Assembly (NCBI RefSeq): GCF_000006405.1
Contig: NW_003202385.1
Location: 243,172 to 307,171 of the forward strand
Direction: 5' to 3'
Source of the DNA: Perkinsus marinus ATCC 50983
Lineage: Eukaryota > Perkinsozoa > Perkinsida > Perkinsidae
DNA: 64,000 nucleotides
The notes beneath the pieces are model-generated. The model was not told where the DNA came from. It made no database searches and saw nothing but the letters and a program-made list of their open reading frames with translations. Positions 12,109 through 23,640 of the stretch are shown here, in pieces (the first letter of the stretch is position 1; every line of letters starts with the position of its first letter). Made by a program: the position numbers and the translations under genes.

Positions 12109-12274
12109 GAATACATTCACTAACCATGAGCCCTCATGTATGATACAACACAACCCCTCATGACTGGTCACAAGTGTCTATAGTCAGCAATAGATGGAAA
12201 CAGACGCCCACAGGAGTGTATGATGGTTATCGGCTACTTCTTATCAGGACTATCATCAGACCATACTGAGGTGG
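12109..12274. repeat. Dispersed 166-bp repeat, copy 2
   Basis: Partner of 3362-3527 with one mismatch, same orientation. It lies directly upstream of the sensor-kinase start codon, so it occupies the promoter or 5' leader of that gene. An in-frame ATG inside the repeat (12125-12127) could extend the protein. Confidence 0.9.
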
Positions 12275-12503
12275 GAGGTGAGGTAGAAAGGATAGGCAGC
12301 GGTGATAACAATAGGAGCCTCGCTCGATGAGAACTCACCAGCTTTAAACGACAGTGACAGCAGCCAACCATTCAAGTAAGCCCGCCTCCACAGGGCACTG
12401 AGACTTAGACAAGGGAATGGTAAGAATCCAAATCATTTCAGGCATGAATGGTATCTGCAGAAACTTGCAACACGAATACCTTCAGTGCAAGAAACAACTT
12501 CAA

Positions 12504-14085
12504 CTAGTTCCCCTGTTTGACCGATGCGTTCTCCCCATTATGTAAAGAATCACTCTTCTTCTCAGTTCTTCGTGATTCTCCAATTCGCAACTGTATGACC
12601 CGAGCAATAGCGATTGTCCATATCACAATCCACCATTTACGGATATTACTAGGCATCGACTCGTGGAATACACCTGGTGCCATGAACATCTCGGGAGCCC
12701 AACTGATGCTCGGAGGTCGACCCACCTCTGCCATACTTGATGCAGAGACCGAGCTCCAAACACTGAGTGATCGTACCGACGACGAGGTATAACGGGAATG
12801 TACTCAATTTACCATTCAGCAGCTTGATAAGCTCCCTGAGAATAATAACAATAATAATCGCGGAAATGTCTGGGATACCGAGTATGGACACGCGTACGTT
12901 GTGCAAGGCGGGGCGAAGAAGGCCCAGAAGAATGTCCTGCACACGAGGATCCAATGTGACGTTGGCATCCACAATTCGAATCTGAAGCGGTATGGGAGTC
13001 ATTGCCTAAGGTCAGCCCAGAATAATCATCTACTTTATAAAGAATAGCGTAGTATCGAGCAGCTCAACGAAGATGGTCATGAAGAGGAACACAAGGAGCT
13101 TCCGATGATCGGACCACCACCCTCCCCGGGGAAATCCTATCAAGATGGATGACATAAGACGTTTTACATTACCTCTCATTACCCCAATCGTAATCTTCCA
13201 GTCCCAGTTTGCGGATAACAGTCATGCCTAACCAGATGCCCAAAGCGTTGCATCCCAAAACGTCTAAGAGCACCGAATCCCACCTGACCAAGTGAACGTG
13301 AGATGTACTACGGCGACGGGCGTACTACCAACATTCATAAAAATTAGGTAACAAATGTCTAAAGGAAATCTCGATGAACTCGAAGAGAATGGATAAATAC
13401 CACACCAATGCTGCATCCCTAATTATGATAGTCTTCCACATCCAGCCTGACACACACCATCTCGCGATCATCACCAAAGTTTCGGGACCCCCATTACTAC
13501 CAAGTAAGTGACAGGCTATGAATATATCAATCCTGTCGAGAAAGTTATGTAAATGTTTAGGATTTTTGGTATCCCACAACTCGCAATTATCCGCATAGTT
13601 CTTTTCAGGCAGCGGCTTACCCAAGCTCGGGTCCAACCATCCAAGAAATTGGCTGAACATTATCGATAACAGCATCAGCGATAATAGAACATTACTCCTA
13701 TTACATTGCTTCCTCCCTATCATAGTTGAGCAGTAAATACATCAGGAAAAATGAGTAACACAACGCGATGCCCAGCATCACTCTCCATGCTGCTTTGAAG
13801 GGCCTGAGGGGAGACTGTACGGCCTTGCCAACATGCTGATGTATTCTACTTAGTGAAAACGCCATGGTCGGGTAAATAGGCGACACTGAGTGAGACCACT
13901 ATCACAGCTCCACTGATCATCTCTGCTTTCCGCATCACATCTCCGTCAACATCACCGAGAGACGCTACCAAGTTGATCCCCTGTTGTAGTACTGTTTGCG
14001 CCGCTCCGCCAACATCATCCAACGCATGAGGATACGACCTGCTCTCGCCGTTCAATGCAGCGGCAGCAGTAGGGAGAATCATCAT
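12504..14085 (-). CDS. Phosphatidylserine synthase (PSS, base-exchange type)
   Basis: ER multipass enzyme that swaps serine for the head group of phosphatidylcholine or phosphatidylethanolamine. ATG at 14085 opens MMILPTAAAALNGESRSYPH. Then come MISGAVIVVSLSVAYL (helix), KAAWRVMLGIALCYSFFLMY, FLGWLDPSLGKPLPEKNYAD (the PSS LDP-x-L-G-PLPE-x-Y motif), and LSILFEFIEISFRHLLPNFY followed by ECWWDSVLLDVLGCNALGIW, the family's core signature. Later exons give DYDWGNE, WWSDHRKLLVFLFMTIFVEL and DTTLFFIK. The C-terminal helix is PSNIRKWWIVIWTIAIARVI, and the protein ends at 12504. About six short introns break it. It lies between the sensor-kinase gene and further membrane-protein genes on the same strand. 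Whether it is PSS1- or PSS2-like cannot be told. Confidence 0.88.
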
Positions 14086-14404
14086 TCACAGTAAAGGCGG
14101 CCCTAGCGAGTGCAAAAACAATACCAGTAAACCCGAATGATTACTCTCGAGCAGTGACGGTGACGAGATACGCGCTCGCCCACCTTGGGAGCACAATGAA
14201 ACGCACAGGCTGACCAGCAACTTCTCCGCGCAAACTCAATCTAGGCATTGCGCCCTGCATATAGTTGAACCCAAGAGTTGTGAAGGAGTGGGTTGTTAAA
14301 GGTTATAAAACAATTGATTCAACACACGAAGCTTATATTGGTGATGCTACCATACTGTGTCTATCTCAAAACTATCATCCTCGACATTTCCCCTCACCCT
14401 TCCA

Positions 14405-14990
14405 TCATAGACATGCATCGTTGTAGTAGGTGTAGTGACAGAAGGCCGTCAAGACGCCAGGTTCACATAGTGCAACGAAAATTGGATATAATGAACATCG
14501 TGCCTCATCCTGATTAAGTCCATGCAACGACTTATTTCGAAGTCTTTGCACTTTTTTCCAAGTTTTGAAAGGTGGATACTCCAAATACGTGTACATGGAA
14601 AAATGCACTTTGATCGGTCCCAGCCCTGAAAAGTGAGATCCGCCCTTCACTGGGAGGAGTGCAACACACACGAAGGTGACATATATGGAGGCTACCACGA
14701 TAAGAGAACACATGAACATGTCTAACATAAACGATGATGATGATGCATAGCTGATGGTCATCACTTGAAAGCAAAAAAACCAAAAGCTTAGGAACAGTGA
14801 CTCTAAGCGAGTGATTGATGAGAGTCTTCAGTTGACCAATCTCAATCGCAGAACTTCCTGGAACCGTATTTGCCGAATATGCATTAACCGTAGGATCCAT
14901 TCTGAACTCCACAAAGAGATCGCGTCGAGGGGGTATCTCTCCAGTGAGTAGTAACTTGGTAAGAAACTGCTTCTAACGCAAACGCAATCT
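14405..14990 (-). CDS. Small membrane protein, unidentified
   Basis: Minus-strand coding pieces: GLEIAFALEAVS (about 14960), then KLLLTGEIPPRRDLFVEFRM, TVNAYSANTVPGSSAIEIGQ and LKTLINHSLRVTVPK (about 14790-14940). After an intron comes SSFMLDMFMCSLIVVASIYV, a membrane helix continuing into TFVCVALLPVKGG, then FSMYTYLEYPPFKTWKKVQR (about 14560). No family is recognised. The start is uncertain: there is an ATG at about 14900, but sensible coding extends upstream of it without an ATG. It sits tail-to-head between the 5-alpha-reductase and PSS genes. Confidence 0.4.
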
Positions 14991-15047
14991 CCAATCCCAA
15001 CAAAGACCGTACGATTAAGAAAATGAGATTACTGCTAGTCTTGACGA

Positions 15048-16302
15048 TCACAGGAGGAAGGGGACGATCGCCTTTCGATGGAGTTTCTTGTAATCATCGA
15101 ATTTCCCTTCATACCATTTATGCTGCTCAAGGGCTCTTGGAAAGAGGTTGGCGAAGGTGCAGAAAGCCTGACATCAACAAGATTAACTATAAAGCATGAC
15201 TCAACGGTAACTACGAAAGTAACAGGCGCCAATCCCCAACCGCTGGTCATGGCGTAACCAAGCCATTCAATCATCTCACCGAGATAGTTCGGGCACGATA
15301 CGAACCTGATATAGTGAACTATGGGATATGATCGCGAAACTCAGTGAACATGGATTCACCTGAACATGCCTCCATAGGGGATAAAGTATCGTTGCTGCTC
15401 ATCCCCTGCTCCTCTCCTCAGGTGCCGTAGTATATAGTCAGACTGGAGATTGACTAGTAAACCGATCGCATAGAGTGATGTTCCAACGACGAGCTGCACT
15501 GTGCTGATCTGTGATGGGTTGAGCATGCAACGAATCCAGATTGACTGTAAGCAGCTGTTCGTACAGCCTGAAGACCAGTGCGAGTTACTCGATCGAAGTG
15601 GATGGCTTACAGAATGCAAATGCGGATAGTACTATGCTGATCGGAGTCTTTCGATGGCTCTGCATTAGCATTGGATATATAATTGACCCTGAACGCGTTA
15701 GTGAGGTTGCCTGGCTAGTGCACATCATTACGTTGAAAGTAGTGCAGAATCAGCATGCTGAGCAAAGCGATCTGGAGAGAGTGTAGATCGGACCATTCAG
15801 AAATAAGGCATAAAAAGGGGAGGAGCAGGGATGGAAGCTCTTGGAAGAACCATCCAATCCTGGGATCTATCTTGAAACTGTACGAACCTGACGCCAGAGT
15901 GGTATGTCCGGAGGGAAAATCCGAGACCTCAACTCACCATAGCCAGATTCGATCATTTTACCGTAGGCGGCGGTGACACCAAAGAAACCGACGAAAAGTA
16001 CAGCAGCAAATCCTACAATGAGTGCATATGAAACCACCTGACAAATAGTGTTAGAAGATCTGGTATTGATTAACGGCTAGTAAAGAATAGAACCGTTACT
16101 CACCCTTGTGGCTTGTATGATCCACGGAGTGCACATGTCTGACATTATTAATAATAGTACCGAGCTGTCCAAGTAGATAGGGACTTCGAAAAGTGAGGTA
16201 ACGAGAGTATTGAGTGTTAACCTCGCGGATGTTTCGTGCGATGTTTACTCTAGCTCTCCCTAGGGCGCGCGCGATATGGAAAAAAGCATGATCGATTTCC
16301 AA
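15048..16302 (-). CDS. Steroid 5-alpha-reductase / DET2 family enzyme
   Basis: NADPH-dependent membrane reductase family (SRD5A/DET2), acting on steroids, sterol-like or polyprenol substrates in the ER. The C-terminal half is unmistakable: VGTSLYAIGLLVNLQSDYIL, RHLRRG, RYFIPYGGMF then RFVSCPNYLGEMIEWLGYAM, the NADPH-binding N-Y-x-G-E-x-x-E-W-x-G motif. After a short intron come FCTFANLFPRALEQHKWYEG, KFDDYKKLHRKAIVPFLL and a stop at 15048-15050, the usual family ending. The N-terminal exon at about 16096-16302 (VNTQYSRYLTFRSPYLLGQL) fits the family's Y-G-R-Y segment only loosely, and the start is not fixed. The natural substrate cannot be inferred. Confidence 0.82.
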
Positions 16303-16350
16303 GTTGTCATCCGCGATGACAAAAAAGAAGTCCTCTCAAAGTCTACAACT

Positions 16351-17010
16351 TTAAGGTTCCTTTAGGAGGAAATCATTGAAGTGAGCCCTGTGTAGAGACT
16401 GTGCTCCGAGAGCTCGGAAATGGCAGTCGAGCCTTCCCGGCTGTAGGGCGCGGACGTATTGTGGAGCACTTATCAGTTGAGCATAGACGTCCACAACGCA
16501 ACAGTGAATTTCGGTAAGTATGGCAATGGTGAATCGATGAGAATAGTCTATACGTTCGACGGGCGTGGCGGCCTCCGAGAGTGTCTCGTCGAACGAGATC
16601 GTCGTGAGCAGTGGCGTGCTAGAATCTCCTTTCTGTGCTCCGGATACCGTGACCACGGTATAGCAGCATAGGAGTAAGGGGCAACTGCGAGCTGACATCA
16701 AAACCGAATCTGGTACCACGCGGAGCGACGCTCAAGCTCAGGCTTACTTTACTTCGGGGAGGACCGATCTTGTGGTCACTCTTACGTAGTATACCAACAT
16801 CTGAGTCCTCTGGTACTATATACGGCACTGTGAGAGGATCAGGTTCACAAGTGTACCTAGAGGTGGGCTTGAGCGTTCAATGCGATCAGCTTTTACGTAC
16901 ACTGCCGCCCGAGCAGTATCAACCCCAGAATCTGCCCACGACGGTCGCGCATTCACTAGGGGCTTTTCGATGCTAAAACAATCATCCCATCGTCTCTCAG
17001 CTGTAGTCAT
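16351..17010 (-). CDS. Unidentified coding region upstream of the 5-alpha-reductase
   Basis: Minus-strand pieces with coding character: MTTAERRWDDCFSIEKPLVN (17010), VYVKADRIERSSPPL, a short intron, then TVPYIVPEDSDVGILRKSDH followed by KIGPPRSK at a GTAAGC donor (about 16750). Further on lie VSGAQKGDSSTPLLTTISFD and VERIDYSHRFTIAILTEIHC. I recognise no domain. It may be its own gene or 5' exons of the 5-alpha-reductase gene. Frame choice after 16750 is uncertain. Confidence 0.35.
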
Positions 17011-17099
17011 ACCAGGGAAACCTGTGGAGGGAGCTCACACTCAGGAATAGGAGATCGTGCTTACCAGGGTAAGCCTCTCCAGCACCTAGCGAGCTGAGG

Positions 17100-18356
17100 T
17101 CAGGAAAACTCTTTGAATGCACTACACCATGCAGACAGTAAGCGGCTTGTCTCGAAGCATTGAAATGTGGCGAGCGTTGACCCTATGAAAATATCGGGGG
17201 AATCTTGATGTCCACATCTCACTTTCTTGAATACACTCTTGCCGTGACCACCTGCTGCTTCCCAGAAGGGGTCTTCATAACTAGATGATGATGGTTGTTC
17301 CTAAGTCGTTACTGCCCAAACGAGACCAAGTCAATAGCAACTCACATTGGCATGTGCAGCATGTCTATTCTCCAATCTTATGAGCTCTTGTAAATTCCTA
17401 CCGCCACCATACCACCAACCACTTGAATGTGGATGGTTTGTTGTCCCAGTGAACATTTATAGCTTTCGTGGGAGTGGCTACTAAGTCGGACACGTAGTAG
17501 GTTACTCTCAGCTGGGACTAGTCACTCCAACAATCTCCCAAGATTGAGACTCAATAATGACCTTCCCGCGCACTATTGCTTAACACAACTCCTATCATTC
17601 ATTGGAGACAGTAAAGGCATCCTACTCTGAGCAGCATAACTCCAACTACTGGGGTAGCCTTATAACGCTGGTAGGACCCACAGTGGTCGAGCCATCACTG
17701 CACGTGGCCGTGAGAATATGAGTCGAAGTAGGGGCCACTGAACTACGGTAATTGACGTAAATATTGGTACACACTCTCAGCGTCAATGATTGGACCACGC
17801 AAAACAGGACTTGCCGGTAGAGCGAGAGACTGCGCCATCGCCAAGCTTGTAAGATCTCTACCGTGCTTGGTGAGACGGGAAATCCATGTTTTCTCTACTT
17901 CTCCTTAAGGTCGGACTCCCTTGCTTTCCGATTTGCCTTATACTGAGCTCGGCCTGCCATTTTAGGCTTACCCTAACGAGCGACCCTGAGCTAATCCATC
18001 GGGAAGGGACTAACCCTGTCTGACTTGAGATTGGAATCATAGTTTGACCCTAGCCAGCAGTGTGCCATAGACCTCGTCCCATACGATTATATCATCCCAG
18101 CGGTCCAAATAGACTCGCAGCTCCACCGATACAGCGAGCACTGACAGTGTGATAGTTAGTAAGCTGCTCAATACCAATAGATGGTTCCTCTACTAGATAA
18201 CTGGGATGACAGAACCTGCCAAAAATGAGGTAATACGATGTTAGACTAGTGATGTCCTCGTTGACCTGGTCATACCGAGAGCCTATTGTAAGGATGTGGT
18301 TTGGCTACCACAAGGTCTATGAGAGTATGTCTGCTGCCACGCCTACTTCCCCTCAT
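17100..18356 (-). CDS. Type II membrane protein with an extracytoplasmic beta-rich region, unidentified
   Basis: ATG at 18356 opens MRGSRRGSRHTLIDLVVAKP then HPYNRLS, ending at a GTATGA donor. Across an intron it resumes with RNHLLVLSSLLTITLSVLAV, a signal-anchor helix, then SVELRVYLDRWDDIIVWDEV and YGTLLARVKL. Downstream exons include VLRGPIIDAESVYQYLRQLP (about 17780), VAPTSTHILTATCSDGSTTV then GPTSVIRLPQ (about 17660-17750, strand-like, resembling one Ig-like blade) and LRVTYYVSDLVATPTKAINV then HWDNKPSTFKWLVVWW (about 17410-17520). The basic N-terminus and single helix predict a type II topology. Many short introns hide the gene from simple frame scanning, and exact joins and the 3' end are unresolved. 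Confidence 0.45.
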
Positions 18357-18805
18357 TGCAGCCTCCTCTCAACCTCAATATACATGGTTAATCGCGGCCT
18401 ATTGATACCATGACCGAGCAGCATCTGTAAGGTATCTCTGCCCAGAAAACTCTTAGGTGGCTCTGCAGTGTCCCCCCGCACTTCCTAGAGGATGCTCTCC
18501 CAAGCCTGCTACGTATACTATTAGTGGCGAGCTCTACCCCAGTATCAGTCAATTACTCGTCGATTATAGGCCTATACCAGCTGTGTCATCCCTATGAGAC
18601 GGACACAGCACTATGGAATCGGGCGGCTGGAGAGGATTTTACGGCGAGCGCTAAGTCATACTGCGCAGTAAAAGAATTTCTGCCGTTCGAGCGGAGCGAA
18701 ACTGCCTACTGCGAGCCTTTACATCCTCTAGGATGAGTACCTTACATTTGCATCACAGCTAGGTGTCATACCATCCCTTTCCGAACTCGTCTCTTAACTT
18801 CTAAA

Positions 18806-21800
18806 ATGAGTAGTAGCTGTTGTTTTTTAATGTCCGCGGCTACGGTAGTTTCAGGATCTGTTGCTGGTGGTGGGAACCGGTCAATACCAGCACGAGTAGT
18901 AGTCAGTGAGCAAGAGCGTCATAATGCAGAGGATCTCGCCTTCGACCTAAGGCAGATGGTCCGAAACGGTCATATTAACGAACCACAGTGCAAGGACCTC
19001 AAAGAGCAGTGTGAGCTTGAGTTTAGGTAGGCCTTTAGACATTCATTCCGATATCAACTATTGCCTTCTTCTTAGTCGTTGGGAGTCGTTGGCGCAGCAG
19101 GCAGCTAACAGGGAGGACTTTGAAGAGTTCGAGCGGCTCACAGAGGTAGAATGTGGACTAGCATCACCCTACAGCGCTGGACCTGTTATTAGATTGCCCA
19201 CAAACTGGGGGATGCCCTAAGGGTCTATGATGATGCCAGCAGAGGCGACGCTGGTGACGATAGCACTCGACTAGACAGAGGCCTCAGTCTTGGTGGCCAG
19301 TCTGCAGTAGCCCCTCTAGCTGCCTCTCCAGGTGGTATAGTAGGCTGAAGGTATGTGGTGATAGTGGACAGTGTAGGTACATTCCGAGATACGAATCGAA
19401 ACGACGCCCCGCTGACCTCACCGGTGGCCGATGCTGACCAACCGCCTCCTCCGTCGGGCAATGCTGAGAAGAAGTCTCGAAAGAAGAAGAAGAAGCATCA
19501 GCGAAAGCAGAGCGTCGAATCATTCGAGGACTTTGGTGGTTCAGCCCGTGGGGGCCCTCAGCAGCCCGAACCGACCTTCCCAACATTTGAAGGGGCTGAT
19601 GCTTGGGGGACTGTGTTCCCCGACCCAGCTCCGGTAGTGGCACCTTCTCCTGTCAACGACCCGAATGCTGCTGTGCTACCGGTAGTAGGGGGGGCCTCGA
19701 TGGGTTGACAGAATGGGTACTCCTTTGTAGGGCAGCGGAGTGGGGGTAGGGCCTTTGCCTGAGCCTGAGCCGGCCAAGGATGAGGCTGCGGAGAAGGTAA
19801 AGGCTTTGGAGGAGGAGAACAATGATCTGCATGAACAAGTGGAGACTCTAAGCAGGCAGCTCACTGTGGCCCAAAGTAGTAGAGGCAATGCAGTAGATGG
19901 GGCTGTTGGTAGTAGTAATGATGTTAGGTGGGATGGCGATGCTACAGGAACAGTTAACTGCAGCTCAGAAGACCATCACACAGCAGGAGCATGAGCATGC
20001 TCAATTAGTCGACAGACTAGGCAAGAGTGTTCAAATAATCACCAAGCTGAGGCCTATGCAGGGCAAGGCTGAGGTAAGTGGGTGTAGGGTCTACACGGAG
20101 GAGGAGGAGGAGGAGAGGATGGGTGTATAGGTGCTGGAAGAGAGGCTGAAGGCGGCTAATGAGGAGAGTAGTAGCCAGCAAGCACAGTTGACTCAGAAGG
20201 ATAAGGTTATTAAGACCTTGGAGGCCCAGTTAGAGTCTAAGAGTAAGTAAACGTACTTAGAGGGTCATGAGATTGAAGTGGTAGGTAAACTGTTGACGGA
20301 GACGAGGCAGAAGCTATTTAGTGAGAGAGACAGGGTGTTGGCTATGAACCAGGAGATTGCTAGTCTAAGGGTGGCGAATGATGAGGTACTTGTAGTAGAA
20401 ACAGCAGCAGCAGTGGTGGTGGTGGTGGTGGTGGTGTTGATAGAGATGAAAGCGTTGTAGGTGCAGCAAGAGGCTGATCAGCTAGCAGCTAGGGCTGGTG
20501 TTCGAGAGAAGCAACTACAGCGTATGCGGTATATAGTGGATGCCTCAGGCCTGGTGGAGGAGGACTCTAGTGGTAGGTGCCTGCCTCCTGCAGTTAGGGG
20601 TATGTAGGGTTGGATTTAGGAGCTCCACCAACGACTGGTATACTATCTCAAATAGGGAATACTGCGCCTGATCTGCGGACTAGTAGTGGGATGATGACGA
20701 TGCGGGGTATGCCGTACAGTCAGGCCTCGTTGAGTCAGAGGCAACATATGGTAATGATGATGCTAAACTGTTATGGTCATGGTCCGTGTAGTTGGCTGGC
20801 ACTATGAATAGCATACCTGATACCACTCCAAATGGAACTTTGGACTATGCCACTCCTAGCAGAGACTCCCTTACGCGGATACAGTCTCAGGCTACAGTGG
20901 CTGATATGAAGGACCCATTGTTCTTCCGACAGACCAACGATATTGATTGGGGAAGTAATTTAATTTCGTGGCGAGTGACGCTGATGATTCCTGTCACTCG
21001 TCAGGAACGGAAGTCCACGCCTTAGCTCAGCCTATCAGCGATCAGTACCGACTTATGCTCCAATGTGGAAGTGGGGAGTATTCAGGTCGGCTGTCCCTCT
21101 CGTTGGAGGCTTGTAGCCACACGCTGTGCTGGTCAGGATGCGTTTTTGAAGATAATGCTGTTAGTTTGAGAATGCACTGCTCTGTGCAAGGCCTTGGTAT
21201 TGATCTCAAGTTCGAGCTATTTAATAAGGGGGCCTCGCCATTGGTATAAGTGTGAGAGTTTTGGTATGAGCATATCTCTCTGTGTGCAGGTACAAGCGAA
21301 TCTGATAGCTGAGCCTAGGAAGGTTTCGGCCCTTGACTTCGCCATAGAACCTGTCCCTAGTAATGGTAGCGAATGGACGTTGCTGTTGTTAGTTTGCTGG
21401 TGATATCTTAGGTCGGAGCCCAGTGGTGATGGGTGGATCGAAACGTGAGTTCACCGGCCGACTATTGGTTAGGTCGCCATATGAGTTCCCTCCTGTTATG
21501 TGCATCAACTACGTGAGAATAGTGTCATTGACAGTAGCTGTGGTGGAGGTCCCTCCCCAGGTACTGTCTGATGGTAGTCCTATCAACAACTACATCCGCA
21601 TCCCTCTGCCCATTGTGAAGGTGGCTAGACCAGCAAGTCCCAGTATGTTGTTGTTACATGGAGCCAAGGCTAGATATTTTTGCATCGCTCCGCTTATCAG
21701 GTTCAACAGTATTTTTCGAGCATTGGCGTAGCGAGAAGTTCAGTCTTTGCGAAGTTACCTCGAGAATTAGTCTCAGGAATGAGTTCACTCAAGCGGGTGG

Positions 21801-22221
21801 ACTGGCGGTAAGGCGTGTTTAATACGCTAGCTTGTTTCTCTGTATTAACCCCATGTTTTAGACACTGGCCAACGCGCTCGAATTCGGTGGCAATATGGCG
21901 CGCTTGGCCGGCCTTGACTCAACAGCAAGGTCTGTTGTAGTTGTGGGAGTGGTGAGTGAAGTTGTTGTTGTAGTAGTAGATGGTGTGATCTTGGTGCTTA
22001 TCAGATACCATTTGAGACGCCTGTAGAGGTAATGATCCGAGTGGAACTAAGTGCACGGCATCCTGGGGAGGCTAGGGTGGAGGTTAGGACACCTAATATG
22101 GTGAGCTGTTGCTATTGGGGGTTGGGGTACACATGATCATCATCATCATGGTGGTGATCAGATACTAAGTAGAGCAGTCCGCAATGCTATTGGTGAGGTC
22201 CTATCTACTTGGACAGCGTGA
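18806..22221 (+). CDS. Coiled-coil protein with a C-terminal alpha-adaptin-type appendage
   Basis: ATG at 18806: MSSSCCFLMSAATVVSGSVA, then EQERHNAEDLAFDLRQMVRN and REDFEEFERLTEVECGL. A basic/proline linker (EKKSRKKKKKHQRKQ) is followed by acidic-aromatic motifs of the clathrin-adaptor-binding kind (ESFEDFGG, TFEGADAWGTVF). From about 19740 to 20570 comes a long coiled coil (DEAAEKVKALEEENNDLHEQ, LEERLKAANEESSSQQAQLT, LLTETRQKLFSERDRVLAMN). The C-terminus (about 21000-22221) looks like an AP-2 alpha ear: DNAVSLRMHCSVQGLGIDLK then FELFNKGASPL, INNYIRIPLPIVKVARP, FFEHWRSEKFSLCEVTSRIS, TLANALEFGGNMARLAGLD, and YQIPFETPVEVMIRVELSAR before the TGA at 22219-22221. No adaptin trunk is present. It probably acts in clathrin or endosomal traffic. 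About ten introns; joins are approximate. Confidence 0.6.
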
Positions 22222-22490
22222 AGGGTTGATAGTAGTAGTATTGGAATTGGGTCTTTAAAAGGAGTGAGAGACAAGGTGTTAAATTGTTGTTGTATTATCA
22301 TATTTATCATAAGCATCCTACGGCGATAATGGGAATGTAAGCATATGCGAAGTTGACTACTTCTACTACTACCATCATCCCCACTGATAGGGTTGCCACC
22401 TAACATTCACTTTCCACCCCAATACTCTGTCTTGGTTCTGTAATTTCATGGCGCGTGACGGAGGTCGTCGGTTCAGCGTAGTTTAAAATA

Positions 22491-23272
22491 ATGTCCAGCG
22501 GAATTCCAAGCAACGAAGGGACGGAGCTGAAGACAGTGTCAATGTCGGAGCCCTCGACTGCTGCTCCTGGTACCCCCAGTGGGCTGGACAGTGGCCCTAT
22601 GGATGGGGTTAGGGAACCTAGGAACAAGTTGGAGGAATTAAAGATGTACATCATGCCCATCGTGGCTCGCTACGGTCATTTGGTAGTGATGGACTCACCG
22701 AGGTCGAGTAGAGCGCAGTGTGGTAGGCAGGTACGGTTGGTCCGCCCCTGGAGAGAGTTTGTGCAGTTGAGTAAGCCGACGAAAGAAGGGGAAGTACAGA
22801 AGCGTATCACTGGGAACATTCAGTACTTCCAGGCTAACTATGCTATATGTGTCTTGGCCATATTGTTTGTTGGTGAGACCGGCGAGCGGTCGTTGTCGTT
22901 GTGGGAGTGAGTTATGAATAGGTATACTGACAACTCCCTCGTGCCTGGTCCTGATGTTGGTTCTGGCTGGGGTGTGGTTTGTTTTTCTGGGTAAAAACGA
23001 AGACCCTAACTGGAAGCCTAAGATCAACGGAATGGAGTTGTCCAAGACACAGCGCACCTTTGCCCTTCTCGCTGTAACATTTCTGTTGGTAGGTGTCTAC
23101 CGTCTCCTTCTATCGGTCATCGCTTTTCTCACAGGTCCTCATCTTTGCTGGTGGGCTGATTATGTCAGTACTGGGGATATCCGCTGCCTTGACGGTAGTC
23201 CATGCTGCCTTCAATTCGGGCACGCAGTTTGAGGCTCTGGACGAGGCAGATCAAGCCTTGGATCAGATCTGA
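22491..23272 (+). CDS. PRA1-family prenylated Rab acceptor
   Basis: Small hairpin membrane protein of Golgi/ER that binds prenylated Rab GTPases. ATG at 22491 (MSSGIPSNEGTELKTVSMSE). The core is VRPWREFVQLSKPTKEGEVQ then KRITGNIQYFQANYAICVLA, the PRA1 R-P-W-x-x-F and N-x-x-Y-F-x-x-N-Y signature. The second exon gives VLAGVWFVFLGKNEDPNWKP and KTQRTFALLAVTFLLV. The third gives GLIMSVLGISAALTVVHAAF, with TGA at 23270-23272. An extra 48-nt GT-AG intron at about 22683-22730 is possible, since splicing it out brings GHL next to VRLVRPWREF. Confidence 0.85.
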
Positions 23273-23640
23273 GCAGCGATGGTGAAGGGTATTTTTGATC
23301 TCATCGTAGTTGTTGTTGTGTTGTCACTGCATGGGAGGGCCTTGTCGTAGTATTACTGAGAGTAACGCAAGATGCAACCGATCTCGAGTGCATTAGGAGA
23401 GGGGGAAGGACAAGGTGCTTTGGTGACTAGAAAACCCGGTGGGTGGATATCGAAGCGGAAATGTGTAGCTTATTGAGCCTTGGTGTAGATAAGAAGGCTT
23501 CCTCACCGGTGATAGGGGCCAATCGATCATCGTCTGGGGCGGGTAGGAGGGGGGAGGTGTGAGGAGAGTTGTATGTTGTGCTGCTGGGTGTTGTAGATGA
23601 TAAGAAACCAAGATTCCGACGACGCCGACAGAGGACTATT

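Noticed and set aside
12095-12127. Upstream ATG at 12127 as start of the sensor-kinase protein
   Set aside because: It lies in the dispersed repeat, and the signal peptide follows the ATG at 12094 much more naturally. It remains possible.
23400-23611. Minus-strand frames rich in Pro/Ser near 23.4-23.9 kb
   Set aside because: They oppose the 5' exons of the dynein gene and have the composition of shadows.
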